A DNA stretch of 64,000 nucleotides from SB11 sp035906255 (lineage in GTDB: Bacteria > Bacteroidota > Bacteroidia > UBA8524), in contig JAMIFM010000018.1 in the NCBI GenBank assembly GCA_035906255.1, forward strand, positions 62,001 to 126,000, in the 5' to 3' direction. A program made the position numbers and the translations under genes. Of the stretch, positions 34,452-42,134 are shown piece by piece (position 1 is the stretch's first letter; each line of letters begins with the position of its first letter). The notes under the pieces are model-generated. The model was not told the origin of the DNA. It saw only the letters and a program-made list of their open reading frames with translations, and made no database searches.

Positions 34452-36248
34452 TTAGAAAGTGATGGTGGAGGTTTTGCCTGTTTTGCCCCTTTTTTTGGAG
34501 TTACCTTTTGAACGTTTACCTTGTAAACCGCTCAGACCGCCCTTCTTTTTCTTAGTGGCTGCATACAGTAGTGCCAATCCTGTGGCTACCCCCGCACCGA
34601 TTAAAAGGGTTTTCCCTGTCCCGCCGCTTTGTGAACCTGTGGCAGGCTGGTTTTGGTAATTGGGGTTCACCCCTGTGGGTGCATCATAGCTGGTTTGCGG
34701 ACTGTAATTCGGGTTGACGCCCGTTGGTGCAGGATAAGACGCGGTTGTTGCGGGTAAACTCGGAATACTTGTTGTATTGACGGGCAAGGAAATCGGGCTG
34801 TTATTGTCGCCTTTATTAATAAAAGGTTGAAGGATATCGTTGCCTTGTTTGATAATACTCACCCCTTTACCGATAGTATCAAGAATGGGTTTAACAATCG
34901 CAAGTACCGCCCCTGCTGAAGCCATTAAGCTGGCAACGGTTACAGGTTCGCCTGCAAGCCCTCTCAATCCGAATAAAAACGGCCTGTTTGCACCAGTGTT
35001 AATGGCACTGGTGAAGTTGGAAAAGTTCCCTCCCAAATCCCCTTCCCATACCCGTTTCATACGGTCAGAAATGGAAGGGTCGCTCAATCCTTTTTTAAAC
35101 TCAGAGGCCATGCCCCGTACATTGAGTTCTACTAAAGCTAAAAAGGCCTTCCGGGGAATAAACAATGCCCCTTCGCGGCCGTAATCAATGGCCTTATCGA
35201 TAAGCTGTTTAGCTTGGTCTATGGTATTGTTGATTAGCTTTTTGGGGTCAGTGACTGCGGTCTGCACCACTGTTTTAACTTCGCTTACTACTTTTTTTGC
35301 AGCGTTGGCAACGTTTTGGAAAAGGCCGTTCATAGGCACACCGTTCATACCTGTATAAAGGGTATGGTCAAGTTGTGCCAGCCTGTTTAATACATCTTGC
35401 CTGCGTGGGGTGTACCACGCATCCAGTGCTTGGGTAATTAGCGGGATGGCTACTGATGGATTAATGCCTGCTTTGTAGTAGGATTGAGGGTTGTGTTGCA
35501 TGGCCGCCCTTGTTGCGGCCAGCTTTTGGTACAGGTCGTCCAGTCCCGTTAAGGGCAGCCCCTGTAATGATGTGGTGTAATTAATCATGGGGTAATCATG
35601 GTAAGCGGTGATGTGTTCAGGTTCGGCATCAAAACTGTCCAGTACAGGGTCAATTACTGTGTAGCGGTGTTTGTCGCGGTAAGGTTCAAGGCTTCCCTTT
35701 TGATGCGGTACAACTACATAAATGTGGTGGTATGTTGTGGCTTTTCCGACAGCGATAATGCGCAGCTTGTGGGGTATGGACAGGTTGGTAAGTACCGTTG
35801 AGATAAAGTAAGTAAAACAGTCGCAATCTACGCCCCGCTTGGCTTCTTTTACTACCCTTGCAGGGCGGCGCAATTCTTCACGTCCTGCCGCATCCTGTTT
35901 ATATTGTACATGGTCTATTAACCATTGGTACAACCGTCGGCAAATCTCTTTTACATCCCCAATGCTGTCGGGCGACAATCCTTTTAAAATGATTTCTTTT
36001 GCGAATTTTTGCGTGTCGGCTTTGTACTTCCGTACCTTTTGGTCTATTAGTTGGAGTACTTTGCCTGTTCGGATGTATTCGCCTTTGTTGTAGGGTTCGT
36101 CGTCGCCCGAAGGCACAGGGAAATACCCCAAATAAGGGGTAATATCTTTTAGCCGCCTGTTGGTGGCCGCTGTCAGGCCTAACCCGTTCAGGAAGTAAAC
36201 GGGAACTTGGGTCTCAAAGCGGGGGTCTATGTTGGGGCCGATAATCAT
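34452..36248 (-). CDS. Transglutaminase-fold cysteine protein with C-terminal membrane anchor
   Basis: The 598-residue protein has a transglutaminase-like core at about residues 95-215 with the Cys-His-Asp triad visible: Cys in VDCDCFTYF near 142, His in TYHHIYVVV near 174 and Asp in TVIDPVLDSF near 199. A helical region follows. A Pro/Asn-rich repeat (APTGVNPNY twice, about 505-535), one transmembrane segment (TLLIGAGVATGLALLYAA) and a basic tail KKKKGGLSGL... close it. The fold supports a cysteine protease or crosslinking enzyme. LNGLG at residues 20-24 resembles sites repeated in neighbouring proteins. It overlaps the upstream gene as ATGA. Confidence 0.7.
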   Translation of the reverse strand: MIIGPNIDPRFETQVPVYFLNGLGLTAATNRRLKDITPYLGYFPVPSGDDEPYNKGEYIRTGKVLQLIDQKVRKYKADTQKFAKEIILKGLSPDSIGDVKEICRRLYQWLIDHVQYKQDAAGREELRRPARVVKEAKRGVDCDCFTYFISTVLTNLSIPHKLRIIAVGKATTYHHIYVVVPHQKGSLEPYRDKHRYTVIDPVLDSFDAEPEHITAYHDYPMINYTTSLQGLPLTGLDDLYQKLAATRAAMQHNPQSYYKAGINPSVAIPLITQALDAWYTPRRQDVLNRLAQLDHTLYTGMNGVPMNGLFQNVANAAKKVVSEVKTVVQTAVTDPKKLINNTIDQAKQLIDKAIDYGREGALFIPRKAFLALVELNVRGMASEFKKGLSDPSISDRMKRVWEGDLGGNFSNFTSAINTGANRPFLFGLRGLAGEPVTVASLMASAGAVLAIVKPILDTIGKGVSIIKQGNDILQPFINKGDNNSPISLPVNTTSIPSLPATTASYPAPTGVNPNYSPQTSYDAPTGVNPNYQNQPATGSQSGGTGKTLLIGAGVATGLALLYAATKKKKGGLSGLQGKRSKGNSKKRGKTGKTSTITF

Positions 36249-36817
36249 AATACGTCCCCCATTCCTTGTATTAGTATTTGGCTTTTTTGGGGCAAAGGTT
36301 TGAGTTGTGGTGTGCCTAAACCGATGGTTTTTAAAAGAGCTTGGATAATGCTTATAACGGGTTGGGGAATTAGGTCGCTAACCCGCATTTTTTTGGAAAC
36401 ACTCACTGGGAATAATCCCCAAGTAAACCGTGTATATACTATAATCTGTGTGTTTGCGGTAAGTGATGAAAAGGATAAAGGGTCAATATCCAAAGTAAAC
36501 TGCGGGGTGGAGCGTTGTCCGTTGGTTAACAGGACAGGTTTTTCTTGTGCAGGGCTGATGCCCATTGGCACTTCGTTGTTGTTCTTATCAATGTACTTTA
36601 CAACAATGTGAAGGGATTTGGCCGAAAGGTTTTGACCTGAGTAGTTGTATATATCTGAGGGTAGTATCACCCGTATGTAACGGCGGTCAATAAAACCGTG
36701 AACGGTAGGGAATTTGAAAAAACTCTCTATTCTGTTATAAACCCTTGACAGGCGCAGGGCGGTATAGCCGATAGCTGATACCGCTCCGACTGCGGCTAAT
36801 GTTTTAAGTCCTGTCAT
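36245..36817 (-). CDS. Membrane-anchored beta-rich protein, first gene of the virion-like operon
   Basis: The 190-residue protein begins with a hydrophobic segment (LKTLAAVGAVSAIGYTALRL) and continues with a beta domain (RYIRVILPSDIYNYSGQNLS, then LHIVVKYIDKNNNEVPM) resembling small jelly-roll or immunoglobulin-like folds. The C-terminus ends in LIQGMGDVL with an [LIM]xG[LM]G motif at 183-187. It is the promoter-proximal gene, and an element palindrome lies 56 bases upstream of its start, so it may be controlled by the protein that binds there. Confidence 0.55.
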   Translation of the reverse strand: MTGLKTLAAVGAVSAIGYTALRLSRVYNRIESFFKFPTVHGFIDRRYIRVILPSDIYNYSGQNLSAKSLHIVVKYIDKNNNEVPMGISPAQEKPVLLTNGQRSTPQFTLDIDPLSFSSLTANTQIIVYTRFTWGLFPVSVSKKMRVSDLIPQPVISIIQALLKTIGLGTPQLKPLPQKSQILIQGMGDVL

Positions 36818-36872
36818 CTTTACTCGTAATGGTAGAGCAAAGGTGAAACGGCGCAGAATTATGGGTTACGGA

Positions 36873-36886
36873 AACAACGTGTTGTT
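36873..36886 (+). repeat. Element palindrome, copy 4 (GT form)
   Basis: Exact AACAACGTGTTGTT in the gap between the divergent virion-like operon and the plus-strand 87-residue gene, an operator-like position. Confidence 0.85.
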
Positions 36887-36951
36887 TATTGTTGTTTTTC
36901 GTATTTAGATTTTTTTTAAAGATATTTATAGGAGTTTTAATTAATTGTAAA

Positions 36952-37215
36952 ATGAAAAATATTTTTTGGGAGGTGATTTTTGACGATGAAAACCGAAAAA
37001 TGGAGATAATCGGTAAAAGTTCAAATGATTTATTATTGACTAATAATGTCTATGAAATGCAGCAGGTTGGCATGAAAGTTCGCTGCCAAACACCTGACAT
37101 ATCAATTAAAAGAGATGAAATTACATTATTAGGGTATTCTATCGAGGAAGGCTTATATGGAAGATTGTTAAGCACCTACGAAACTAAAACAGGAAAACTG
37201 CTAAAACGCTGGTAG
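36952..37215 (+). CDS. Small protein, divergent from the virion-like operon
   Basis: The 87-residue protein from the ATG at 36952 (MKNIFWEVIFDDENRKMEII...) has a GGAG at 36931 as a possible ribosome-binding site. The longer start at 36889 would add a hydrophobic lead with no support. It ends STYETKTGKLLKRW, similar to the C-terminal QTGVLLHKW of the 98-residue gene at 38 kb. It is the only plus-strand gene in the right half of the element, so a regulatory or early role is possible. No family is recognised. Confidence 0.5.
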   Translation: MKNIFWEVIFDDENRKMEIIGKSSNDLLLTNNVYEMQQVGMKVRCQTPDISIKRDEITLLGYSIEEGLYGRLLSTYETKTGKLLKRW

Positions 37216-37248
37216 CTGTGCGATGTTACGTATTTCATTTTGGTAAGA

Positions 37249-37452
37249 TTATTCGATAAAATCACTATTAGGCACACCAAGATGAAGGTAAATTAATTCT
37301 ACCTCTTTTGGTGTATAATCCCTTGTTGTTCGTCCCTCCACTGTTAACCCTTCAACCAATCGTAACCACTTTTTCATTGTATGCTGTGATACCCTATATT
37401 CAGCAGCTAACGTACTTAGGTTTTTACTGGTAAGTCTAATCTTGTTTTCCAT
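37249..37452 (-). CDS. Small helix-turn-helix protein
   Basis: The 67-residue protein contains a helix-turn-helix: LSTLAAEYRVSQHTMKKWLR, with the layout of transposase or regulator HTH domains. It has no other domain. It sits between the virion-like operon and the early genes, where a repressor or activator would be expected. Which operator it binds is unknown. The 14-bp palindrome is a candidate. Confidence 0.6.
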   Translation of the reverse strand: MENKIRLTSKNLSTLAAEYRVSQHTMKKWLRLVEGLTVEGRTTRDYTPKEVELIYLHLGVPNSDFIE

Positions 37453-37535
37453 TATACTTTTGATGTTTTATTTTTGAACTATAACATAGCTTACTTGATA
37501 AGTCAATAGTGGCTCAATGGGTTATGGACACAAAC

Positions 37536-37563
37536 AAAGCGGGTCGAGCAACACCCGCTTTTG
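37536..37563 (-). terminator. Intrinsic terminator after the 135-residue gene
   Basis: AAAGCGGGT (37536-37544) pairs with ACCCGCTTT (37553-37561). On the minus strand the stem is followed by TTTGTTTG. It lies 5 bases past the stop of the 135-residue gene and ends the early operon. Confidence 0.65.
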
Positions 37564-37567
37564 TTCT

Positions 37568-37975
37568 TTATAACGGGTAATGTTTTCCCAATTCAGCATA
37601 CAACAAGTACAATACCCCTTGGTAGTACGTTTTAACAGGTTCTTGAATTTGCAACAACACGTTGTTGAAATACCCTTTTTCATACGCCAGCATCAACCCT
37701 TCGGCTACCTTTTGGTTTATAGTAATGGTTTTACGCTTTGCAAAAGGCTTTTTACAAACGGTTTGCAGCTTTACAAACAACGGTTCGGTTAATAAAACTG
37801 CCGCCCTATATGTGCGCTGGTGGATGGGTGCCAACCCTATATATCCTTCTGTTAGCAAACAGTGCAGCAGCCACACCAATGCCTGTGCCTCCGAATAGCT
37901 GATTCTATACATTATTCTATCAGGGGGTATAGTCCCTATTGCTTGCCAGCTATCAACAACACGTTGTTGGTTCAT
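37568..37975 (-). CDS. Unknown protein of the early operon
   Basis: The 135-residue protein (MNQQRVVDSWQAIGTIPPDR...) is helical with a patch of basic residues (KKPFAKRKTITINQK). No domain is recognised. It contains two exact copies of the element palindrome, one encoding residues near the N-terminus (Q-Q-R-V-V) and one encoding N-N-V-L-L near residue 105. The ATG overlaps the upstream gene as ATGA. Confidence 0.5.
   Translation of the reverse strand: MNQQRVVDSWQAIGTIPPDRIMYRISYSEAQALVWLLHCLLTEGYIGLAPIHQRTYRAAVLLTEPLFVKLQTVCKKPFAKRKTITINQKVAEGLMLAYEKGYFNNVLLQIQEPVKTYYQGVLYLLYAELGKHYPL
37653..37666 (+). repeat. Element palindrome, copy 5 (AC form)
   Basis: Exact AACAACACGTTGTT within the 135-residue gene, read on the minus strand as N-N-V-L-L. 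Confidence 0.85.
37955..37968 (+). repeat. Element palindrome, copy 6 (AC form)
   Basis: Exact AACAACACGTTGTT covering codons 3-7 of the 135-residue gene (Q-Q-R-V-V frame). Confidence 0.85.
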
Positions 37976-38268
37976 AGTCTCTTTTCGTCCTTTATCCCGT
38001 CAAACACCCATTTGTGCAGCAATACCCCCGTTTGGTTGTCGTAAATCAGGGCAGTTAAGAATTTCCCTTTATATCGGCCTGTTACAAGCCCTTTCAGTGC
38101 ATACAGTCCTGTATCTCCCTTCTTATCCCTGTATTCACATGAAAACAAGGTGGTGTGCTGCATTCCTGCGGGTAAATGGGCTTTGTCTTTAAAATAGATG
38201 ATAAGTTTATACTTTGCACGGGCTTTGTACCCCTGTTGCTTCTTTACAAAATGCGGATTTTGTTCCAT
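37972..38268 (-). CDS. Small unknown protein
   Basis: From the ATG at 38268 the protein is 98 residues (MEQNPHFVKKQQGYKARAKY...). This start lies 8 bases after the previous stop. The earlier start at 38331 would overlap it widely. The C-terminal half (LVTGRYKGKFLTALIYDNQTGVLLHKW) resembles the end of the 87-residue plus-strand gene. It is beta-rich and basic. Confidence 0.5.
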   Translation of the reverse strand: MEQNPHFVKKQQGYKARAKYKLIIYFKDKAHLPAGMQHTTLFSCEYRDKKGDTGLYALKGLVTGRYKGKFLTALIYDNQTGVLLHKWVFDGIKDEKRL

Positions 38269-38276
38269 GTTTCTGC

Positions 38277-39587
38277 TTATGTGTTTAGGTAGGTTGTTGG
38301 GGCAACAACACGTTGTTTTTGCAGTGCCCATTGTTTTTGGATATTGGCCATAGCATGGTAAAACATTACCTCAGCCTCCGGCAGCCTCTTGTTTTTAAAT
38401 CGGGTTTCCCACTTGCGGTACACCTTTAAACGGTCGGCATCAGTCAATAATTCTTTACGGGCTTTGTCCAACTCCAATTCTGCTTTAATCAGTGCCTTTC
38501 GTTTGTATTGCAATAGCAGCCATTGTTCGGTTTGAATAAACCCGTAAGGGCATTTGTTGTCAAAAAAGGTAATCGGGTTCACGATGAACTTGCCCTGTTG
38601 GTACTTTTTATTCTTTTCACCTTCCAATGGCCGCTCTTTCCATGCCGCTATCAAATCCACCCGCTGTATTAAGGTTTGTTGGTACTTTTCCCATTCATCG
38701 CGGGTAAGGGGTTGCTTAAAACTGCCGTACACGTGGTTAAACAACTTGTTTTTGATTTTACGCTCCGTTTCATTGTCGAACTGGTGGTAGGGGTATAGGG
38801 TGCTGATAGCATAGCGGTAAAACTCCAACACCATTGCCAACTGCCAAGCAGGGTATTTTTTGGCCGCCGCGCCGCCGCCCAGTTTTTGTTCAGGAAATTC
38901 GTCTGTGGATAAGGGTGGGTTTTCCACACAACCATCTGCTTTGAGGGGTGTACAAGAGAAAAGTCCAAGAGGCTTTGCAGTATCAGCCGACAACGGAGGC
39001 TGGCCGCTATTGTTTTCTACCCCGTTATCCCCCAATTCACAGGGTATAGAGTGTATATTACTCTTTTCTAAAGAGTTTACAAGATTGCTTTGGCGCACAT
39101 TTTTCGCTTTATCGCTATTTTCAGGAGCATCGGGGGCGGGTTGGTTTCCCAACAACGTGTTGTTGGAGCTTTGGGGGTCGTATAATAATATCCACGCCGG
39201 CACGGTTAATTCGTAATCGGCTTTTGTCCCCCGAAAAGTCTTGTGTACAATCCCCATTTTCTCCAGCTTGGAAAGGTGGTTTAAAATGGTGCGCTTGTCC
39301 ACTTTGACAAGGTGGGCTAACCGCACATTGTTCATGCGGCAGGGTATGGGATTAATGGTCAAACACCCTACACGGTTGTTTTGGCGCACGTAGGCATCGC
39401 ATACTTTTAACAGGGTTAGGAATAACCCGCCCCTGATTCGCTCTTTGGGGGTGGCTGCCTTTTGGTTGAAGTCTTTTACAAACTGGTTGAGGTGCTTGCG
39501 CACTTCTGCAATGTCTATCCTGCGGTAATCAAATTCGTCTATTAGGACAGGGCGTGTATTTTTAGTTGTGGTGGGGTCGGTTCTCAT
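38277..39587 (-). CDS. Winged-helix replication-type protein
   Basis: The first 130 residues hold a winged helix-turn-helix (MNNVRLAHLVKVDKRTILNH, then LSKLEKMGIVHKTFRGTKAD) in the manner of plasmid or phage replication initiators and primosomal proteins. A polar linker follows. The C-terminal 180 residues (WQLAMVLEFYRYAISTLYPY...) are helical. No primase or helicase motif is visible. The gene includes two palindrome copies and a third lies 4 bases upstream of its ATG, so this protein is one candidate to bind them. Confidence 0.6.
   Translation of the reverse strand: MRTDPTTTKNTRPVLIDEFDYRRIDIAEVRKHLNQFVKDFNQKAATPKERIRGGLFLTLLKVCDAYVRQNNRVGCLTINPIPCRMNNVRLAHLVKVDKRTILNHLSKLEKMGIVHKTFRGTKADYELTVPAWILLYDPQSSNNTLLGNQPAPDAPENSDKAKNVRQSNLVNSLEKSNIHSIPCELGDNGVENNSGQPPLSADTAKPLGLFSCTPLKADGCVENPPLSTDEFPEQKLGGGAAAKKYPAWQLAMVLEFYRYAISTLYPYHQFDNETERKIKNKLFNHVYGSFKQPLTRDEWEKYQQTLIQRVDLIAAWKERPLEGEKNKKYQQGKFIVNPITFFDNKCPYGFIQTEQWLLLQYKRKALIKAELELDKARKELLTDADRLKVYRKWETRFKNKRLPEAEVMFYHAMANIQKQWALQKQRVVAPTTYLNT
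38304..38317 (+). repeat. Element palindrome, copy 7 (AC form)
   Basis: Exact AACAACACGTTGTT at the 3' end of the winged-helix gene, 36 bases upstream of the next start. Confidence 0.85.
39149..39166 (+). repeat. Element palindrome, copy 8 (GT form, extended)
   Basis: CCAACAACGTGTTGTTGG, a perfect 8-bp-arm palindrome around a GT spacer, inside the winged-helix gene (N-N-T-L-L on the minus strand). Confidence 0.88.
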
Positions 39588-39784
39588 AAAAACAACGTGT
39601 TGTTGGGGTTTTGTCGGTGTTTTTGGGCAAGGGTGATGAAGCGTTTGTATATCCGTTGGTGGGTTGCGATTTGACGGGTTAACAGTTCGGTATCCCCGAT
39701 AATATGCGGCACAGCAGGAAACAGCAACAAGCGTTGGATGTGCTGTATTTTTTCGGCTTCTGCTTTGGCTTTTTGAAGGTACAT
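39584..39784 (-). CDS. Small helical protein of the early operon
   Basis: The 66-residue protein (MYLQKAKAEAEKIQHIQRLL...) is helical and basic. Its stop overlaps the winged-helix ATG as ATGA, indicating coupling. Its last codons contain palindrome copy 9 (N-N-T-L-F). No family is recognised. Confidence 0.5.
   Translation of the reverse strand: MYLQKAKAEAEKIQHIQRLLLFPAVPHIIGDTELLTRQIATHQRIYKRFITLAQKHRQNPNNTLFL
39591..39604 (+). repeat. Element palindrome, copy 9 (GT form)
   Basis: Exact AACAACGTGTTGTT 4 bases upstream of the winged-helix gene start, within the end of the 66-residue gene. Confidence 0.85.
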
Positions 39785-39827
39785 TAGTGAGTTCCCCTGT
39801 CTTAATTTACTTAACTACTACTCCAAG

Positions 39828-39855
39828 CGGCAAAGGGGGCTAATCAGCCCCCCGC
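39828..39855. other. GC-rich hairpin
   Basis: GGGGGCT (39835-39841) pairs with AGCCCCC (39846-39852) and the stem can extend outward through GCGG/CCGC. It lies between the 101-residue and 66-residue genes without a T run. It may be an RNA-processing or attenuation signal. Confidence 0.45.
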
Positions 39856-39886
39856 GCTTGCTTATGGTTCACTTGCTTGTGAGGGG

Positions 39887-40192
39887 TCATTGAAGACTGG
39901 TATATTCGCTAATGTGGGGGGGCTTGCGCAACCGCTGTTTAATTATCCCTTCCTGTACCAGTTCGGTAACGGCTTTTACTACCGCAGCTTTGGTAATCCC
40001 TCCTTGTGGATGCTGAGATTTTAACCCGTCGGTTATCTCATCAATGATTAGCCAAGTGCGCTGGCTATCTGTTAAGTGCTTGTCGGGGGCAGGGTTGCCC
40101 TTTGCATCCTTTGGGGTGAGGTGCGCTGTTACCTGCTCTTTAACCTGCTCAACGGTAATAGCGGGGGCAGGCGTTGTGGTTTTCTTTGCCAT
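39887..40192 (-). CDS. Small winged-helix-like protein
   Basis: From the ATG at 40192 the protein is 101 residues (MAKKTTTPAPAITVEQVKEQ...). The segment SQRTWLIIDEITDGLKS...GGITKAAVVKAVTELVQEGII reads like a small winged helix. A basic tail follows. The longer start at 40348 would overlap the zinc-ribbon gene and is not used. A DNA-binding role is likely but its target is unknown. Confidence 0.5.
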   Translation of the reverse strand: MAKKTTTPAPAITVEQVKEQVTAHLTPKDAKGNPAPDKHLTDSQRTWLIIDEITDGLKSQHPQGGITKAAVVKAVTELVQEGIIKQRLRKPPHISEYTSLQ

Positions 40193-40235
40193 TGTTATAC
40201 GGTTTGTTTGGTTCTTTTTGAGGGTAAACGGGCGG

Positions 40236-40484
40236 TCATGTTTGCCAAAAAAAACTAATTGCCCTTTGTATCGGATGCTTGCAGGCAGATTTAAAGACCT
40301 TTGGTCTTTTATGCAGGTTAGAAACCTTGTTGGGTAAATTACATTCACTGCATACTGTGGCAGCTTGTTCCACTCCCATCAATTTGATAAACACGGTCGT
40401 TTTGAAAGCCGTGTTCTGCCCGCACTGGGGGCATTGGTAATGAATAACCGAATGCACTCCCACAATAGGAACGTCAGGCTTCAT
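40236..40484 (-). CDS. Small zinc-ribbon protein
   Basis: The 82-residue protein has two CxxC knuckles, CPQC (about residues 18-21) and CSEC (about 45-48), the pattern of a zinc ribbon. The basic C-terminus (HKRPKVFKSACKHPIQRAIS) suits nucleic-acid binding. Its start overlaps the HTH gene by 11 bases. Confidence 0.6.
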   Translation of the reverse strand: MKPDVPIVGVHSVIHYQCPQCGQNTAFKTTVFIKLMGVEQAATVCSECNLPNKVSNLHKRPKVFKSACKHPIQRAISFFWQT

Positions 40485-40776
40485 TTTGAATTTCTCTTGC
40501 TGTTTTCTGACGCTTCTCCTTTAGCCACTTTTCAAGGTCTTCTTCGTAAAAAAAGACACGTTTGCCCCGCTTAAAATGTGGGATTTCCCGCTTGTGGGTT
40601 AATACATAAACAGTAGCCTTAGCCATATCAAGATAATCCGCAGCTTGTTGGACGTTCATGGGTAAACCCGTAGCAACGGTTTTAGAACTTCCGTGGACTT
40701 TTCTGTTTAGCTCAACTACCAATAAGGTAAGAGCATCTAACTTTTCGTAAATTTCAGTGAAGGGATTAGGTGCCAT
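40474..40776 (-). CDS. Excisionase/MerR-like HTH protein
   Basis: The 100-residue protein has an HTH_17-type domain, MNVQQAADYLDMAKATVYVL followed by THKREIPHFKRGKRVFFYEEDLEKWL, which is the classic excisionase/AlpA-like fold that recognises short direct repeats. A set of ATGGGGTG(C/G)C repeats lies 40 to 150 bases upstream of its start. It may control excision or early transcription. Confidence 0.75.
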   Translation of the reverse strand: MAPNPFTEIYEKLDALTLLVVELNRKVHGSSKTVATGLPMNVQQAADYLDMAKATVYVLTHKREIPHFKRGKRVFFYEEDLEKWLKEKRQKTAREIQNEA

Positions 40777-40817
40777 TGTTTATTCGAGTAATGGCAACAA
40801 ATATTTAGCAAAATCTG

Positions 40818-40926
40818 TATGGGGTGCCCTTATGGGGTGGGCACCCCATAGCAAATTTTTTCATGCTGATTTTAAATGTGTTAGAATATGGGGTGGGCAA
40901 AAAAATAAGTTAACAGGGCACCCCAT
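40818..40926. repeat. Cluster of ATGGGGTG repeats (operator or iteron array)
   Basis: ATGGGGTGCCC occurs at 40819-40829 (plus) and at 40839-40849 and 40916-40926 (minus). ATGGGGTGGGC occurs at 40832-40842 and 40888-40898 (plus). The first pair also forms a perfect 12-bp inverted repeat (40818-40829 with 40839-40850). The set fills the gap upstream of the excisionase-like gene. Confidence 0.75.
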
Positions 40927-40944
40927 GTTTGTAAACAGCCTCTT

Positions 40945-41844
40945 TTAGTTGCCTAAAACCTCTAACCCTTCTTCGATGTCGCTAATTATTTTTTCTACTA
41001 TCGGGTCGTTAGGCAAATTCAAATCTTCAAATGCGCCTTTAAGAAAAAGTAAATCTTCTTTGTTTCGTTCCGCCGAAACGTTGTTAGGGTTTTTCAGGGA
41101 CTTGTAAATATTGGAATTATACAACTTCACACTTCCTTTAGGGATTTCTTTGGCTGTTAGGATATATATTAAACGAGCAATTGCGGCAAGGTTTATTGTG
41201 GTAATATCCAAACGCATGGCTTTAAAAATTAACAATAATGCCATACGCTGCCTGCGTATAGTATAAGGGGCTTCATTCCCTTGTAGCCCAAGCAATCCGT
41301 CATTGTTGGCAATTTGCTCAAGCACATTCTCAGCTGTAAGTGTTTTATTGACGGCTGGCGGCTGACCTTGCACTGTTTCAGTTGTCCTGCTTTTCAGAAA
41401 ACTATTATAAATAATAGCCTTTTTCCAAACATCTTTGGTAAACAAGAATTTTACCACGTAACCAAGCCTGTAAAATTTGTAACGAAAGCCAACCGTACTG
41501 ACACGTCCGTCCGGGTGGGTTACGACTATTCTCTTGAAATTTATATTGATACCCAAGAGCTGGTTGTATTCCACTTCAGGTTCGGGAATGTCGTCGAGTT
41601 TAGGCAATTGGCCGTAATTGTCCATAATTACCTTCATAATTGCCTTGTTGACTTCTTCAATATCAATCCCTTCTTTGAGGGTAGGTAAGTTGAAGAGTTT
41701 AAAGTACCCTTTTGGGTAACCGTGTCCTAATTCTTTGGAAGTGTCACCAGCATCAAACAAATGGGTGGTGTCGTTGTAATTCTGAAAATAGTTTTTAAAA
41801 TGTGCCAGCAATACTTCGGCATTCAAATCATTCCGTAAATTCAT
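40945..41844 (-). CDS. Unknown protein, possible RteC-like C-terminus
   Basis: The 299-residue protein has no motif I can assign firmly. The C-terminal third (SVKLYNSNIYKSLKNPNN...SAERNKEDLLFLKGAFEDLN) resembles the end of RteC-type regulators of Bacteroidota conjugative transposons, but this is a weak pattern match. It starts about 190 bases from an element palindrome and precedes the operator cluster, so a regulatory role is plausible. Confidence 0.45.
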   Translation of the reverse strand: MNLRNDLNAEVLLAHFKNYFQNYNDTTHLFDAGDTSKELGHGYPKGYFKLFNLPTLKEGIDIEEVNKAIMKVIMDNYGQLPKLDDIPEPEVEYNQLLGININFKRIVVTHPDGRVSTVGFRYKFYRLGYVVKFLFTKDVWKKAIIYNSFLKSRTTETVQGQPPAVNKTLTAENVLEQIANNDGLLGLQGNEAPYTIRRQRMALLLIFKAMRLDITTINLAAIARLIYILTAKEIPKGSVKLYNSNIYKSLKNPNNVSAERNKEDLLFLKGAFEDLNLPNDPIVEKIISDIEEGLEVLGN

Positions 41845-42030
41845 AGTTTGGTTTCTTTCCTTAAAAATGTGTATCCTGATTTCATCTGCTAAACAACCAA
41901 CGGTATTAATTCCATTGATTATTTACAGTAGAACGCAATTAAATAAAAAACGTATCCCCGTTTACTAAAATTTTCGACCAACTTATATTTATGGGGCAAT
42001 TACCATACTATGTAGGTAAGCAATTGAAAA

Positions 42031-42044
42031 AACAACACGTTGTT
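42031..42044 (+). repeat. Element palindrome, copy 10 (AC form)
   Basis: Exact AACAACACGTTGTT in the gap upstream of the 299-residue gene. Confidence 0.85.
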
Positions 42045-42095
42045 GCAGGTGTGTTTTTGGAGTATTCTATTAACCAATTAGTTATATAAATATTA

Positions 42096-42134
42096 AAAAA
42101 CAGGGTGTTGGGAAATTCCCAACACCCTGTTTTT
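42096..42134. terminator. Bidirectional terminator, 19-bp perfect inverted repeat
   Basis: AAAAACAGGGTGTTGGGAA (42096-42114) and its exact reverse complement (42116-42134) are separated by one base, so the inner pairs must open. The outer A and T runs make a terminator on both strands. It lies 165 bases downstream of the integrase stop. Confidence 0.8.
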
